A stretch of 16,664 bases of DNA. Source: an uncultured bacterium. Its GTDB lineage: Bacteria; Actinomycetota; Coriobacteriia; Coriobacteriales; Atopobiaceae. Below, piece by piece: positions 6,900 to 15,264 of this stretch. The notes beneath the pieces were generated by a model, which did not search any database, had not been told where the DNA came from, and worked only from the letters and a program-made list of their open reading frames with translations. The DNA lies in NCBI GenBank assembly GCA_905214865.1, contig CAJMNO010000032.1:1-16664 (forward strand). Direction: 5' to 3'. A program made the position numbers and the translations under genes. Positions within the stretch are counted from its first letter, which is position 1. Each line of letters starts with the position of its first letter.

Positions 6900-6979
6900 C
6901 AAAATCGGGTCGACAGAATCCACTTTGCGAGAGCCCGAAACAGTCGCACCATCCGCATCACAAGGTAAGGGGAACGTCC

Positions 6980-8200
6980 ATGGCAGACATGCTTACCCTC
7001 GAGGCTTTTGAGGAGGCGTCGGAGAAGGTCAGGGAGGTCACGCTCGAGACCAAGCTCGTTGAGAGCCCGTACCTCTCCGGCGTATCTGGCAACCGCGTGT
7101 GGCTCAAGCCCGAGAACATGCAGCGCACCGGCGCATACAAGCTGCGCGGCGCGTACTACAAGATCTCGAAGCTGAGCCGCGAGGATCTGGACCGCGGCGT
7201 GATCACCGCGAGCGCGGGCAACCACGCCCAGGGCGTCGCCTACGCCGCCACGCACGCCGGCGCCCGCTCCATCGTCGTGATGCCCACCACCACGCCGCTC
7301 ATCAAGGTTGAGCGCACCAAGGGCTACGGCGCCGAGGTCATCCTGTACGGTGACGTGTTCGACGACGCCAAGCAGCGCGCCGTGGAGCTGGCCGAGCAGG
7401 AGGGCTACACCTACATCCCGCCGTTCAACGACACGACCGTGGCAACCGGCCAGGGCACGATCGCCATGGAGATCGTGCAGGAGCTCCCGCTGGTCGACAC
7501 CATCCTGGTCCCCGTGGGCGGCGGCGGCCTGGCCTGCGGCGTCTCCACGTTCGCCAAGCTGTACAACCCCAAGATCCGCGTGATCGGCGTCGAGCCCAAG
7601 GGCGCCGCCAGCCTCACTGCGGCGCTCGAGGCGGGCCACGTGACCAAGCTCCCCTCCGCCAACACCATCGCCGACGGCACTGCCGTCCTCGAGGTGGGCG
7701 ACAAGGTCTTCCCCTACCTGCAGCAGAACCTGGACGACGTCATCACCATCGACGACGACGAGCTCGTGGTCTCGTTCCTCGACATGGTCGAGAACCACAA
7801 GATGATCGTCGAGAACTCCGGCCTGCTGACCGTGGCGGCCCTGCACCACCTGCCCGCCGAGGGCAAGCGCGTGGTCGCGATCCTATCCGGCGGCAACATG
7901 GACGTGATTACCATGTCCAGCGTGGTGCAGCACGGCCTGATCCAGCGCGGGAGGATCTTCACCGTCTCGGTGCTGCTGCCCGACCGCCCCGGCATGCTCG
8001 TTCGCGTCGCCAGCGTGATCGCCGAGCAGAACGGCAACGTCATCAAGCTGGAGCACAACCAGTTCGTCTCGACCAACCGCAACGCGGCCGTCGAGCTGCG
8101 CACCACCATCGAGGCGTATGGCGAGGAGCACAAGGCCCAGATCGTCGAGGCCCTGCGCCAGGCGGGCTTTGCCCCGACCGTGGTCCAGACCTCGCTGTAG
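6980..8200 (+). CDS. ilvA: Threonine ammonia-lyase (threonine deaminase) with C-terminal ACT domain
   Basis: This 406-residue PLP enzyme converts threonine to 2-oxobutanoate and ammonia, the first step toward isoleucine. The PLP lysine is K54 in TGAYKLRGA; SAGNHAQGVAYAA and the phosphate-binding VGGGGLACG (around 180-188) complete the fold-type II signature. A linker near residue 320 leads to a single ACT domain starting IFTVSVLLPDRPGMLVRV. This is the short form, lacking the two tandem regulatory domains of E. coli IlvA, and it resembles TdcB with an added ACT domain. A biosynthetic role is favoured because ilvDBNC follows on the same strand 1.65 kb on. The ATG follows AAGGGGA by a short gap. 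A hairpin terminator follows closely, so it forms its own transcript. Allosteric control by isoleucine or valine is plausible but not shown by sequence. Confidence 0.95.
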   Translation: MADMLTLEAFEEASEKVREVTLETKLVESPYLSGVSGNRVWLKPENMQRTGAYKLRGAYYKISKLSREDLDRGVITASAGNHAQGVAYAATHAGARSIVVMPTTTPLIKVERTKGYGAEVILYGDVFDDAKQRAVELAEQEGYTYIPPFNDTTVATGQGTIAMEIVQELPLVDTILVPVGGGGLACGVSTFAKLYNPKIRVIGVEPKGAASLTAALEAGHVTKLPSANTIADGTAVLEVGDKVFPYLQQNLDDVITIDDDELVVSFLDMVENHKMIVENSGLLTVAALHHLPAEGKRVVAILSGGNMDVITMSSVVQHGLIQRGRIFTVSVLLPDRPGMLVRVASVIAEQNGNVIKLEHNQFVSTNRNAAVELRTTIEAYGEEHKAQIVEALRQAGFAPTVVQTSL

Positions 8201-8222
8201 AGTCATCCACTAGGTGAGAGAT

Positions 8223-8272
8223 GCGGGCCGCCGTGGCGCCGATGGGGCGTCCCGGTGGCCCGCCTGCTTTTT
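8223..8272 (+). terminator. Rho-independent terminator of ilvA
   Basis: GCGGGCCGCC (8223-8232) pairs with GGTGGCCCGC (8254-8263) with one G-T wobble, around a 21-base loop. A run of five T follows at 8268-8272 after a four-base gap. It starts 22 bases past the ilvA stop, a normal position for an intrinsic terminator. Confidence 0.75.
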
Positions 8273-8458
8273 GGCGACCACCCGGGGTACGCACGGAGAC
8301 GCGCGGTCGTTCGGGGGAACGGAGGGTCGCCTGGCTGCCGCGACCGAGGGCCCCTCAGTGGTCAGAGAATGGGGCGGGCCGTCCCTCGCCCGGGTCAGCC
8401 GGCATCACGCGGGCGGCAGGTTCCCGACGTCCATCTCTTAGAGTCCCTCTCCCGTCCG

Positions 8459-8801
8459 CTGGCAGCAAACTCCCGACGTGAGCGCTTTCCCGCGGCGGAG
8501 CTGGGTCGCGGGGGCCATACGCCTAGGCGTTTTCCCAGGTAGGGGGGATTGGGGGAGGCGACCGCGTCCAACCCCTGGCAGCTGATTCCTGATATGTGCA
8601 CTCACATCGGGAGTCGGCTGCCAGGCGGCTCACGTTCCGAGTCCGAATGGCGGCGAAAGCCGGATGTGGGCACTCATTTCGGGAGCTTGCTGCCATGGTT
8701 GTGATGCTGGTTGAAACCCAACTGGGGGAACGCGAGCCCAGCCCACTCCTCCTGTCTGCCGGAGTCCGACGCAAGCGCTCACATCGGGAGTTATTTGCCA
8801 T
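8459..8801. repeat. Cluster B: five 27-bp interspersed repeats in both orientations
   Basis: Five units of 27 bases lie in the non-coding DNA after ilvA. A forward unit begins CTGGCAGC, has ACTCCCGA in the middle and ends TGTGAGCGC or TGTGAGTGC. Forward units are at 8459-8485 and 8575-8601; reversed units are at 8598-8624, 8670-8696 and 8775-8801. The second and third overlap by four bases and together make a 50-bp imperfect palindrome. A degenerate relative may lie at 8412-8437, and a broken one at 15715-15746, where CTGGCAGCAA is separated from TCCCGACG by an insertion. Length and layout resemble cluster A but the consensus differs. The surrounding 8273-9034 has no gene I can support. Confidence 0.82.
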
Positions 8802-9034
8802 CCGGAGCCGAGAAGGGGGCTGTTGACAAGACCCCCGCGTGAGCACCCCCCGATGCGCCCGCAATGGACCTGGCCGCGTTTGCCACCGTGGGCGATCCTG
8901 CCTCTCTTCTATGAGCTCTTTACCTGTACGGATGTTGTGGCGGTCCGAACTTTCGTGGCTCCCCACGCGGGGAGCCCCCCGGCGGAGAACGGTGCCGCGT
9001 CCCCTTGCCCCGGGCGGCTTCGCTCTGAGGCCGC

Positions 9035-9147
9035 TTCGTAAAGGTTGACGCGTTTAGGCGGCGCTAAACGCGTCAATCCTTATGGAATTCCGAGTCTCGT
9101 AAGATTCCACGCGTTTAGGGCGGCCCTAAACGCGTGGAATCTTACGG
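9035..9147. repeat. Double-palindrome element, left copy (upstream of ilvDBNC)
   Basis: Two palindromes sit in tandem. The first pairs TTGACGCGTTTAG (9045-9057) with CTAAACGCGTCAA (9064-9076) around six bases, with weaker GTAAAGG/CCTTAT outer arms. The second is a perfect 24-base inverted repeat (9098-9121 with 9123-9146) with one central base. Both share an ACGCGTTTAG core and outer TCGTAAG/CTTACG ends. The same two-palindrome unit recurs at 15265-15376 with the same spacing. There is no T-run beside either hairpin, so terminator activity is not the obvious role. The layout resembles REP/BIME or MITE-type repeats; no transposase is in the window. Confidence 0.9.
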
Positions 9148-9849
9148 AGCCCGGGCCCCATGGGCAGCGGCGCTTCGGGACCGATCGTGGCGGGCCCCTC
9201 CTGCGGAGGTTGGCTAGCCCCTCTCGACGTCAGCCGCCCCCTTCCATTCTTTAATACTTGAAAGCCCCTCTCGGCAGGCGCGGAGGGAGGCGCCCGGCCA
9301 CCGACGGGAGAAACGCCCGGGCGAACGCTCACGCAAGCCGTCCGGGCGGCTGGGAGAGCTCCGGGCTCCGTTCTGCGTCCCCTCTCCCCTGCCCCTTCTT
9401 CGAGTCCTGCAGGGGGAAATCAGGAGCAAACCGAGAGGCTGGGCCAGACGCGATCGCTGCCAATGATCACGCCCCCAAGCAACTTCCAAAACACCTGAAA
9501 AACCTAATTGAGCTGCGACGGTGAATTAACCCCGCCGTAACAGAGAACGGTTTCACAAGGCGTAGACTCCTCCCCACAGTTGAGAACGGCGATGACGGGG
9601 CGAGTACGGGCCGCATCCATCCCACAGGAAGCGGGGGGACCTGAGAACCCGCGGTGGACGGCCAAGAACATTCCCTTGAGCCGCTCGGAAGAAGGTCGCA
9701 GCCGGCCATCGGGCGATCCCCGATGCGCGGAGGCGGCAGAAACCGGGCCGGAGCCCACCGTTACGGGCATCGGAGGAAGGCGCAAGCCACCCCGTCTCGC
9801 GATTCTCACGCAGGGGATTGTGCAGGGAAGCGGGAAGTGAGAGGTGACC
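9148..9849 (+). other. Non-coding leader region upstream of ilvD
   Basis: About 700 bases separate the double palindrome from ilvD. I find no convincing gene: the open frames here lack family features and ribosome binding sites. A GC-rich CCCGGGCCCCATGGG follows the palindrome directly, a motif echoed near 15412 and 15505. CCTCC-TGC-GGAGG makes a small hairpin near 9196-9208. A relatively AT-rich patch at about 9475-9540 is the most promoter-like part. I see neither a T-box core nor a leader peptide rich in Ile, Val or Leu codons, so control of the operon cannot be read from here. Confidence 0.5.
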
Positions 9850-11514
9850 ATGCAACTTCGAAGCGATGCCATCAAGCGGGGCCTGGCCCGAGCTCCTCAC
9901 AGGAGCCTCCTCAAGGCCGACGGCCTTACCGACGAGGAACTGGAGAGGCCGCTCGTCGCGGTCGTCTCGTCCCAGAACGAGGTAATCCCCGGCCACATTC
10001 ACCTGGACAAGATCGCCGAGGCCGTTAAGGCCGGCGTCCGCATGGCAGGCGGCACCCCGCTGCAGGTCAACACCATCGGCGTGTGCGACGGCATTGCCAT
10101 GAACCACGAGGGCATGCGCTTCTCGCTCACCAGCCGCGAGGTCATCGCCGACTCCGTTGAGTGCGCCATCCAGGGCCACCAGTTTGACGCCATGGTCCTG
10201 ATCCCCAGCTGCGACAAGATCGTCCCCGGCATGCTCATCGCGGCGTGCCGCCTGGACATCCCCACCGTGCTGGTCTCCGGCGGCCCCATGCTCGCCGGTC
10301 GCGGCCGCCACGGCGAGCAGACCGACCTCAACAGCCTCTTTGACGCCGCGGGCCAGGTCACGGCGGGCACCATGACCGAGGACGAGATGCACTGGCTCGA
10401 GAACACCGCCTGCCCCACGTGCGGCAGCTGCTCGGGCATGTTCACCGCCAACTCCATCTGCTGCCTGGCCGAGGCCCTGGGCATCGCCCTCCCCGGCAAC
10501 GGCACCATCCCCGCCGTGTACTCCGAGCGCATCCGCCTGGCCAAGCACGCGGGCATGAAGGTCATGGAGCTGCTGGAGAAGGGCATCACCGCCCGCCAGA
10601 TCATCGACGCCAGGGCCGTCCGCAACGGCATGGCCCTTGACCAGGCGTTTGGCGGCTCCACCAACACGATGCTGCACCTCACGGCCATCGCGCACGCGGC
10701 GGGCTGCCCCGTGACCATGGACGACTGGGACAAGGCCTGCTCCGCCACCCCCAACATCGTCCGCCTGGCCCCCGCCGGCCCGCTCCACATCCAGGACCTC
10801 AACGACGTGGGTGGCGTCTCGGCCATCATCGGTGAGCTGGGGCGCAACGGTCTCCTGGACCTCTCGGCCAACACCTGCCACGGCACCATGGCCGAGTGGG
10901 TGGAGCAGTGCCCGCCCGTGGACGGCAAGGTCGTCCGCACCATCGACAACGCATACTCTCCCGACGGCGGCCTCAAGGTCATGCGCGGGAGCCTCGCGCC
11001 CGACTGCGGCGTGGTCAAGAAGAGCGCCGTCGACCCCAGCATGTACACGCACACCGGCCCGGCACGCGTGTTTGACTCGGAGGAGAGCGCCTGCGACGCC
11101 ATCTTTGGCGGCAGGATCAACCCGGGCGACGTCGTCGTGATCCGCTACGAGGGACCGGCCGGCGGCCCGGGCATGCGAGAGATGCTCACCCCCACGTCCG
11201 CGATCTGCGGCATGGGCCTTGCAAAGTCCGTGGCCCTGATTACCGACGGCCGCTTCTCCGGCGCAAGCAAGGGCCCGTGCGTTGGTCACGTGAGCCCCGA
11301 GGCCGCAGCCGGCGGCCCGATCGCCCTGGTGCACGAGGGTGACGAGATCGCCATCGACATCGAGGCCGGCACGCTCGACCTCCTGGTGGACGAGGACGAG
11401 CTCGAGCGCCGCCGCGCCGCGTGGGAGCCTCCCGCGCCCAAGTACACCACCGGCGTCCTCTCCCGTTATGCAAAGCTCGTGACCAGCGCAGACAAGGGGG
11501 CATACCTCTCATGA
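9850..11514 (+). CDS. ilvD: Dihydroxy-acid dehydratase
   Basis: This 554-residue iron-sulfur enzyme dehydrates 2,3-dihydroxy acids to 2-oxo acids in valine and isoleucine synthesis. The N-terminus LRSDAIKRG...APHRSLL is standard. Likely cluster cysteines are C121 in PSCDK and those in CPTCGSCSGMF (188-198), with C79 in GVCDG. The first-cysteine position of the [2Fe-2S] enzymes is NEVIPGH here, without Cys, favouring the oxygen-labile [4Fe-4S] type. ITDGRFSG near residue 470 holds the catalytic serine. One family motif reads IAMNHEGM where IAMGHEGM is usual. ATG 9850 is preferred over GTG 9844 because GAGAGG precedes it at a fitting distance and the protein then starts like its relatives. Its TGA overlaps the ilvB ATG by four bases, indicating translational coupling. 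Confidence 0.97.
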   Translation: MQLRSDAIKRGLARAPHRSLLKADGLTDEELERPLVAVVSSQNEVIPGHIHLDKIAEAVKAGVRMAGGTPLQVNTIGVCDGIAMNHEGMRFSLTSREVIADSVECAIQGHQFDAMVLIPSCDKIVPGMLIAACRLDIPTVLVSGGPMLAGRGRHGEQTDLNSLFDAAGQVTAGTMTEDEMHWLENTACPTCGSCSGMFTANSICCLAEALGIALPGNGTIPAVYSERIRLAKHAGMKVMELLEKGITARQIIDARAVRNGMALDQAFGGSTNTMLHLTAIAHAAGCPVTMDDWDKACSATPNIVRLAPAGPLHIQDLNDVGGVSAIIGELGRNGLLDLSANTCHGTMAEWVEQCPPVDGKVVRTIDNAYSPDGGLKVMRGSLAPDCGVVKKSAVDPSMYTHTGPARVFDSEESACDAIFGGRINPGDVVVIRYEGPAGGPGMREMLTPTSAICGMGLAKSVALITDGRFSGASKGPCVGHVSPEAAAGGPIALVHEGDEIAIDIEAGTLDLLVDEDELERRRAAWEPPAPKYTTGVLSRYAKLVTSADKGAYLS

Positions 11515-13421
11515 CGCAAGACGCGAACACGCTTCAGGACAAGCTCGCCCGCAAGCAGACCGCCCTCGAGGGCAAGCCCTTTGGTCCGGGCAGCCACACC
11601 GAGCACGAGGGCAAGACCATGACCGGCGCGCAGGCGATCATCGCCTCGCTCGAGGCCGAGGGCGTCGACACGATCTTTGGCTACCCCGGCGGCCAGGCAA
11701 TCAAGATCTACGACGCGCTGTACGACTCCAAGAAGATCCACCACGTGCTGGCGCGCCACGAGCAGGGTGCCACGCACATGGCCGACGGCTACGCGCGCGC
11801 CACCGGCAAGGTTGGTGTGGTGCTGGTCACCAGCGGTCCCGGCGCCACCAACACCGTGACCGGCATCATGACCGCCTACATGGACTCCGTCCCCCTGGTG
11901 GTCATCACCGGCCAGGTCACGCGCGGCGTCATCGGCACCGACTCGTTCCAGGAGTCCGACATCGTGGGCATCACCATGCCCATCGTGAAGCACTCCTTCC
12001 TGCTGCAGTCCACCGACGACCTCACGCGCACCTTCCGCGAGGCCTTCTATGTGGCGTCCACCGGTCGCCCCGGCCCCGTCCTGATCGACGTCCCGAGCGA
12101 CATCTCCGGCGAGCAGATGGTGTTCCACTACCCCGACTCCATCTCGATTCCCAGCTACAAGCCCACGTACCGCGGCAACGCCAAGCAGGTCAAGCAGGCG
12201 GCAGCCCTCATCACCAAGGCCAAGCGCCCCCTCCTCTACGCGGGCGGCGGCATCGTGATCAGCCACGCCTGCCAGGAGCTGGTGGAGCTTGCCGAGCGCA
12301 TGCAGATCCCCGTGGTCACGTCGCTCATGGGCAAGGGCGCCATGCCCTGCTCCAACCCGCTCAACCTGGGCCCCGTGGGCATGCACGGCTCCAAGTACGC
12401 CAACATGGCCGTGACGGAGTGCGACCTCCTCATCGCCGTGGGCGCGCGCTTCTCCGACCGCGTGACCGGCAAGGTCTCGGAGTTTGCCCCGCACGCCAAG
12501 GTCATCCACATCGACATCGACCCGGCCGAGATTGGCAAGATCATCAACCCCGTGGTCCCCATCGTGGGTGACGCGCGCGTGGTGCTCGCCTCCCTCAACG
12601 AGCGCCTTGCCAAGCAGGACGCCAAGCCCAACGACGAGCAGTGGGTGAAGGACGTGTTCTCGTGGCGCGAGCGCTGGCCGTTCTACACCAGCGACTTTGC
12701 CGACTACCCCGACAAGATCGCACCCGAGGTCGTGCTCTCCAAGCTCTCCGACAAGCTCGATCCCGAGGCCTCCATCGTCACCACCGAGGTGGGCCAGCAC
12801 CAGATGTGGGCCCACCAGAACATCCGCCGCGAGCACGCGCGCACGTTCCTCTCGTCCGGCGGGGCGGGCACCATGGGCTTTGGCTTCCCTGCGGCGATCG
12901 GCGCCAAGATCGGCTGCCCCGACGACGAGGTCGTGTGCGTTGCGGGCGACGGCTCGCTGCAGATGAACATCCAGGAGATGGCCACCGCGCGCGCCGAGAA
13001 CGTGCCCGTGAAGGTCCTGCTCATCGACAACCGCACGCTGGGCATGGTGTACCAGTGGCAGTCACTGTTCTACAACAAGCGCTTCTCGTTCACGCAGCTG
13101 CCGCCCGACGACCCCGACTTTGTGAAGCTCGCCGAGGCCTATGGCTGGCAGGCCGCCCGCATCTCTCGCCCCGAGGAGGTCGACGCCGCCCTGGACCAGA
13201 TGCTCGCCTCGGACCAGCCCTACCTGCTGGACGTGGTCATCCCCAAGGACCAGACGGTGTACCCCATGGTCGCCCCCGGCGCCCCCATCGACGACATAAT
13301 CGGCGCCCTGGACGTGACGCTTGGCGGCGTGCGCGTGACGGAGAAGGGCTTTGGCGACGGCAAGAAGCCCAAGTCGCTGGAGGACGTGTTGGACGAAGAG
13401 GAGAGGGAGGGTGACGAGTGA
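11511..13421 (+). CDS. ilvB: Acetolactate synthase (acetohydroxyacid synthase) large subunit
   Basis: This 636-residue TPP- and FAD-dependent catalytic subunit condenses pyruvate with pyruvate or 2-oxobutanoate. The PYR domain starts at about residue 37 (MTGAQAIIASLEAEGV), with FGYPGG at 56-61 and the catalytic glutamate E84 in ARHEQGATHMADGYARA. The middle domain follows, and the TPP-binding motif GDGS begins at 479, running on to DNRTLGMVYQWQ. About 36 hydrophilic residues precede the conserved domain, as in many actinobacterial forms; an internal ATG at residue 37 is a weaker alternative because the ATG at 11511 overlaps the ilvD stop as ATGA and has AAGGGGG upstream. The C-terminus is acidic. 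Its stop overlaps the ilvN start by one base, matching the need for equal amounts of both subunits. Confidence 0.97.
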   Translation: MTQDANTLQDKLARKQTALEGKPFGPGSHTEHEGKTMTGAQAIIASLEAEGVDTIFGYPGGQAIKIYDALYDSKKIHHVLARHEQGATHMADGYARATGKVGVVLVTSGPGATNTVTGIMTAYMDSVPLVVITGQVTRGVIGTDSFQESDIVGITMPIVKHSFLLQSTDDLTRTFREAFYVASTGRPGPVLIDVPSDISGEQMVFHYPDSISIPSYKPTYRGNAKQVKQAAALITKAKRPLLYAGGGIVISHACQELVELAERMQIPVVTSLMGKGAMPCSNPLNLGPVGMHGSKYANMAVTECDLLIAVGARFSDRVTGKVSEFAPHAKVIHIDIDPAEIGKIINPVVPIVGDARVVLASLNERLAKQDAKPNDEQWVKDVFSWRERWPFYTSDFADYPDKIAPEVVLSKLSDKLDPEASIVTTEVGQHQMWAHQNIRREHARTFLSSGGAGTMGFGFPAAIGAKIGCPDDEVVCVAGDGSLQMNIQEMATARAENVPVKVLLIDNRTLGMVYQWQSLFYNKRFSFTQLPPDDPDFVKLAEAYGWQAARISRPEEVDAALDQMLASDQPYLLDVVIPKDQTVYPMVAPGAPIDDIIGALDVTLGGVRVTEKGFGDGKKPKSLEDVLDEEEREGDE

Positions 13422-13903
13422 TGAAGCACATCCTGTCTGTGCTCGTCGAGAACAAGCCCGGCGTGCTGTCCCGCGTGACGGGCATGATCTCGAGGCGTGG
13501 CTTCAACATTGGGTCGCTCACCGTCGCTCCCACCGAGGACGAGACCCTCTCGCGCATGACCATCATCGTGGAGGCGGACGAGGTCGGCTTTGAGCAGATC
13601 ACCAAGCAGCTGCACAAGCTCGTCTCCGTGTTCAAGATCTCGGACCTGACCGAGGACGACGCCATCGAGCGCGAGCTCGTGCTGTTCAAGGTCCAGTGCT
13701 CGCCCGAGCGCCGCCACGAGATCATCGAGATCGCCACGGTCTTCCGCGCCAACATCGTGGACGTGGGCAAGAACACGCTCACCGTCGAGGCGACCGGCAC
13801 CGAGAGCAAGCTCGACGCCATGGAGGACCTGTTCCGCGCCTACGGCATCCGCCAGCTCACGCGCACCGGCAAGATCGCGATGTCGCGCGGGCACGACCAA
13901 TAG
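13421..13903 (+). CDS. ilvN: Acetolactate synthase small (regulatory) subunit
   Basis: This 160-residue protein is the regulatory partner of IlvB; it activates the large subunit and in the family confers feedback inhibition by valine. The N-terminal ACT domain is clear (HILSVLVENKPGVLSRVTG from residue 3, then RRGFNIGSLTVAPTED), and the C-terminal half has the family's second domain with VFRANIVDVG and the ending TRTGKIAMSRG. Length is the usual one for the short bacterial type. The ATG at 13421 shares its A with the ilvB TGA, and GAGAGGGAGGG lies just upstream. A GTG immediately before this ATG is also in frame but unnecessary. Confidence 0.96.
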   Translation: MKHILSVLVENKPGVLSRVTGMISRRGFNIGSLTVAPTEDETLSRMTIIVEADEVGFEQITKQLHKLVSVFKISDLTEDDAIERELVLFKVQCSPERRHEIIEIATVFRANIVDVGKNTLTVEATGTESKLDAMEDLFRAYGIRQLTRTGKIAMSRGHDQ

Positions 13904-14043
13904 GTCAGCACCACCGTGCGGGGAACGCCATGGAAGACGCTCCCAGGCGAGACCCGCACGCATCTCTCACCCGGCTCTCCCCGCCCCCGGGCGGTGAAGG
14001 CATAGTTGTTCTGCAACAGGCACGAAAGAAAGGAAGCACCAGC

Positions 14044-15048
14044 ATGGCCGTTACCATCTACTACGAGAAGGACTGCGACCCCTCGATCATCCAGGGGAAG
14101 AAGGTCGCCATCATCGGGTACGGCTCCCAGGGTCACGCTCACGCACAGAACCTCAGGGACTCCGGCGTCGACGTGCGCGTTGGCCTGCGCGAGGGCTCCA
14201 AGTCTGCCGAGAAGGCCCGCGAGGCCGGCCTGAAGGTCACCGACATGGCGACCGCGGCCAAGGAGGCCGACGTCATCATGATCCTGACGCCGGACGAGAC
14301 CCAGCCCGCCGTCTACAAGGAGTTCATCGAGCCCAACCTGGAGCCCGGTAACACCCTGGCCTTCGCACACGGCTTCAACATCCACTACGGCTACATCAAG
14401 GCTCCCGAAGGCGTCAACGTGATCATGGTCGCCCCCAAGGGCCCGGGCCACATCGTCCGTCGCCAGTACACCGAGGGCTCCGGCGTGCCTGACCTGGTCT
14501 GCGTGCAGACCGACGCCACCGGCGACGCCATGGACCTGGCCATGTCCTACGCGTGGGGCCTGGGCGGCGCCCGCGCCGGCCTCATCAAGGCGACCTTTGC
14601 CGAGGAGACCGAGGAGGACCTCTTTGGTGAGCAGGCGGTCCTCTGCGGCGGCCTCGTCGAGCTGGTCAAGGCCGGCTTCGAGACCCTGACCGAGGCTGGC
14701 TACCCCGAGGAGCTCGCCTACTTTGAGTGCTACCACGAGATGAAGATGATCGTCGACCTCATGTACGAGAGCGGCATCCACTTCATGAACTACTCCATCT
14801 CCAACACCGCCGAGTACGGCGAGTACTACGCCGGCCCCATGGTCATCAACGACAAGTCCCGCGAGGCCATGAAGACCATCCTCAAGCGCATCCAGGACGG
14901 CTCCTTTGCCCAGGAGTTTGTGGACGACTGCAACAACGGCCACAAGAAGCTCCTCGAGCAGCGCGAGAAGATCAACAACCACCCCATCGAGACCACCGGT
15001 GCGCGCGTGCGCTCCATGTTCTCCTGGCTCAAGAAGGACGAGGACTAG
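14044..15048 (+). CDS. ilvC: Ketol-acid reductoisomerase, class I, NADP-dependent
   Basis: This 334-residue enzyme isomerises and reduces acetolactate or acetohydroxybutyrate. The Rossmann motif GYGSQGHAHAQNL starts at residue 25. The cofactor loop GLREGSKS (47-54) has Arg and two serines placed to bind the NADPH 2'-phosphate. The AFAHGFNIHYG segment holds the active-site histidine. Metal ligands by family comparison are D192 and E196 (in EEDLFGEQ) and E228 and E232 (in FECYHE), with the substrate-binding serine in SISNTAEYG. Length marks the short class I form. It follows ilvN by 140 bases, longer than the other junctions; that gap holds a GC-rich CCGCCC/GGGCGG inverted repeat at 13981-13994 and no gene. 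AAAGGAAG precedes the ATG. A strong terminator follows, ending the operon. Confidence 0.98.
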   Translation: MAVTIYYEKDCDPSIIQGKKVAIIGYGSQGHAHAQNLRDSGVDVRVGLREGSKSAEKAREAGLKVTDMATAAKEADVIMILTPDETQPAVYKEFIEPNLEPGNTLAFAHGFNIHYGYIKAPEGVNVIMVAPKGPGHIVRRQYTEGSGVPDLVCVQTDATGDAMDLAMSYAWGLGGARAGLIKATFAEETEEDLFGEQAVLCGGLVELVKAGFETLTEAGYPEELAYFECYHEMKMIVDLMYESGIHFMNYSISNTAEYGEYYAGPMVINDKSREAMKTILKRIQDGSFAQEFVDDCNNGHKKLLEQREKINNHPIETTGARVRSMFSWLKKDED

Positions 15049-15077
15049 TCTTAGCCCCTGTCTGCGCGACGAGTGCG

Positions 15078-15114
15078 AAGGGTCGACCCAGCAATGGGCC
15101 GGCCCTTTTCTTGT
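15078..15114 (+). terminator. Rho-independent terminator of ilvDBNC
   Basis: AAGGGTCGACCCA (15078-15090) pairs with TGGGCCGGCCCTT (15095-15107) with one wobble and one mismatch, closed by a GCAA tetraloop of the GNRA class. TTCTTGT follows, continuing the T-rich 3' side of the stem. It starts 29 bases after the ilvC stop. This is the clearest terminator in the window. Confidence 0.88.
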
Positions 15115-15264
15115 GCGGGTCGTGCGGGAGGCGGGGTTGGGGTTGAGACGAACGATGCCCTTGAGTGAGCGGGTTGGGCGTGGGGTTGCCTGCGCGGAGT
15201 GCCGCCGGCTGCCAGAGGGACGACTGAAGGCCACGGGGCGGCACTTCTCCCCCGCTAGGGCAGT

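Noticed and set aside
8519..8530. Palindrome ACGCCTAGGCGT followed by T residues as a terminator
   Set aside because: It has no loop, so it cannot form a normal RNA hairpin, and no gene ends nearby on the plus strand.
9148..9849. T-box riboswitch before ilvD
   Set aside because: No match to the conserved antiterminator core (GGTGG-N-ACCGCG) is visible; ACCCGCGGTGGAC near 9647 has the pieces in the wrong order.
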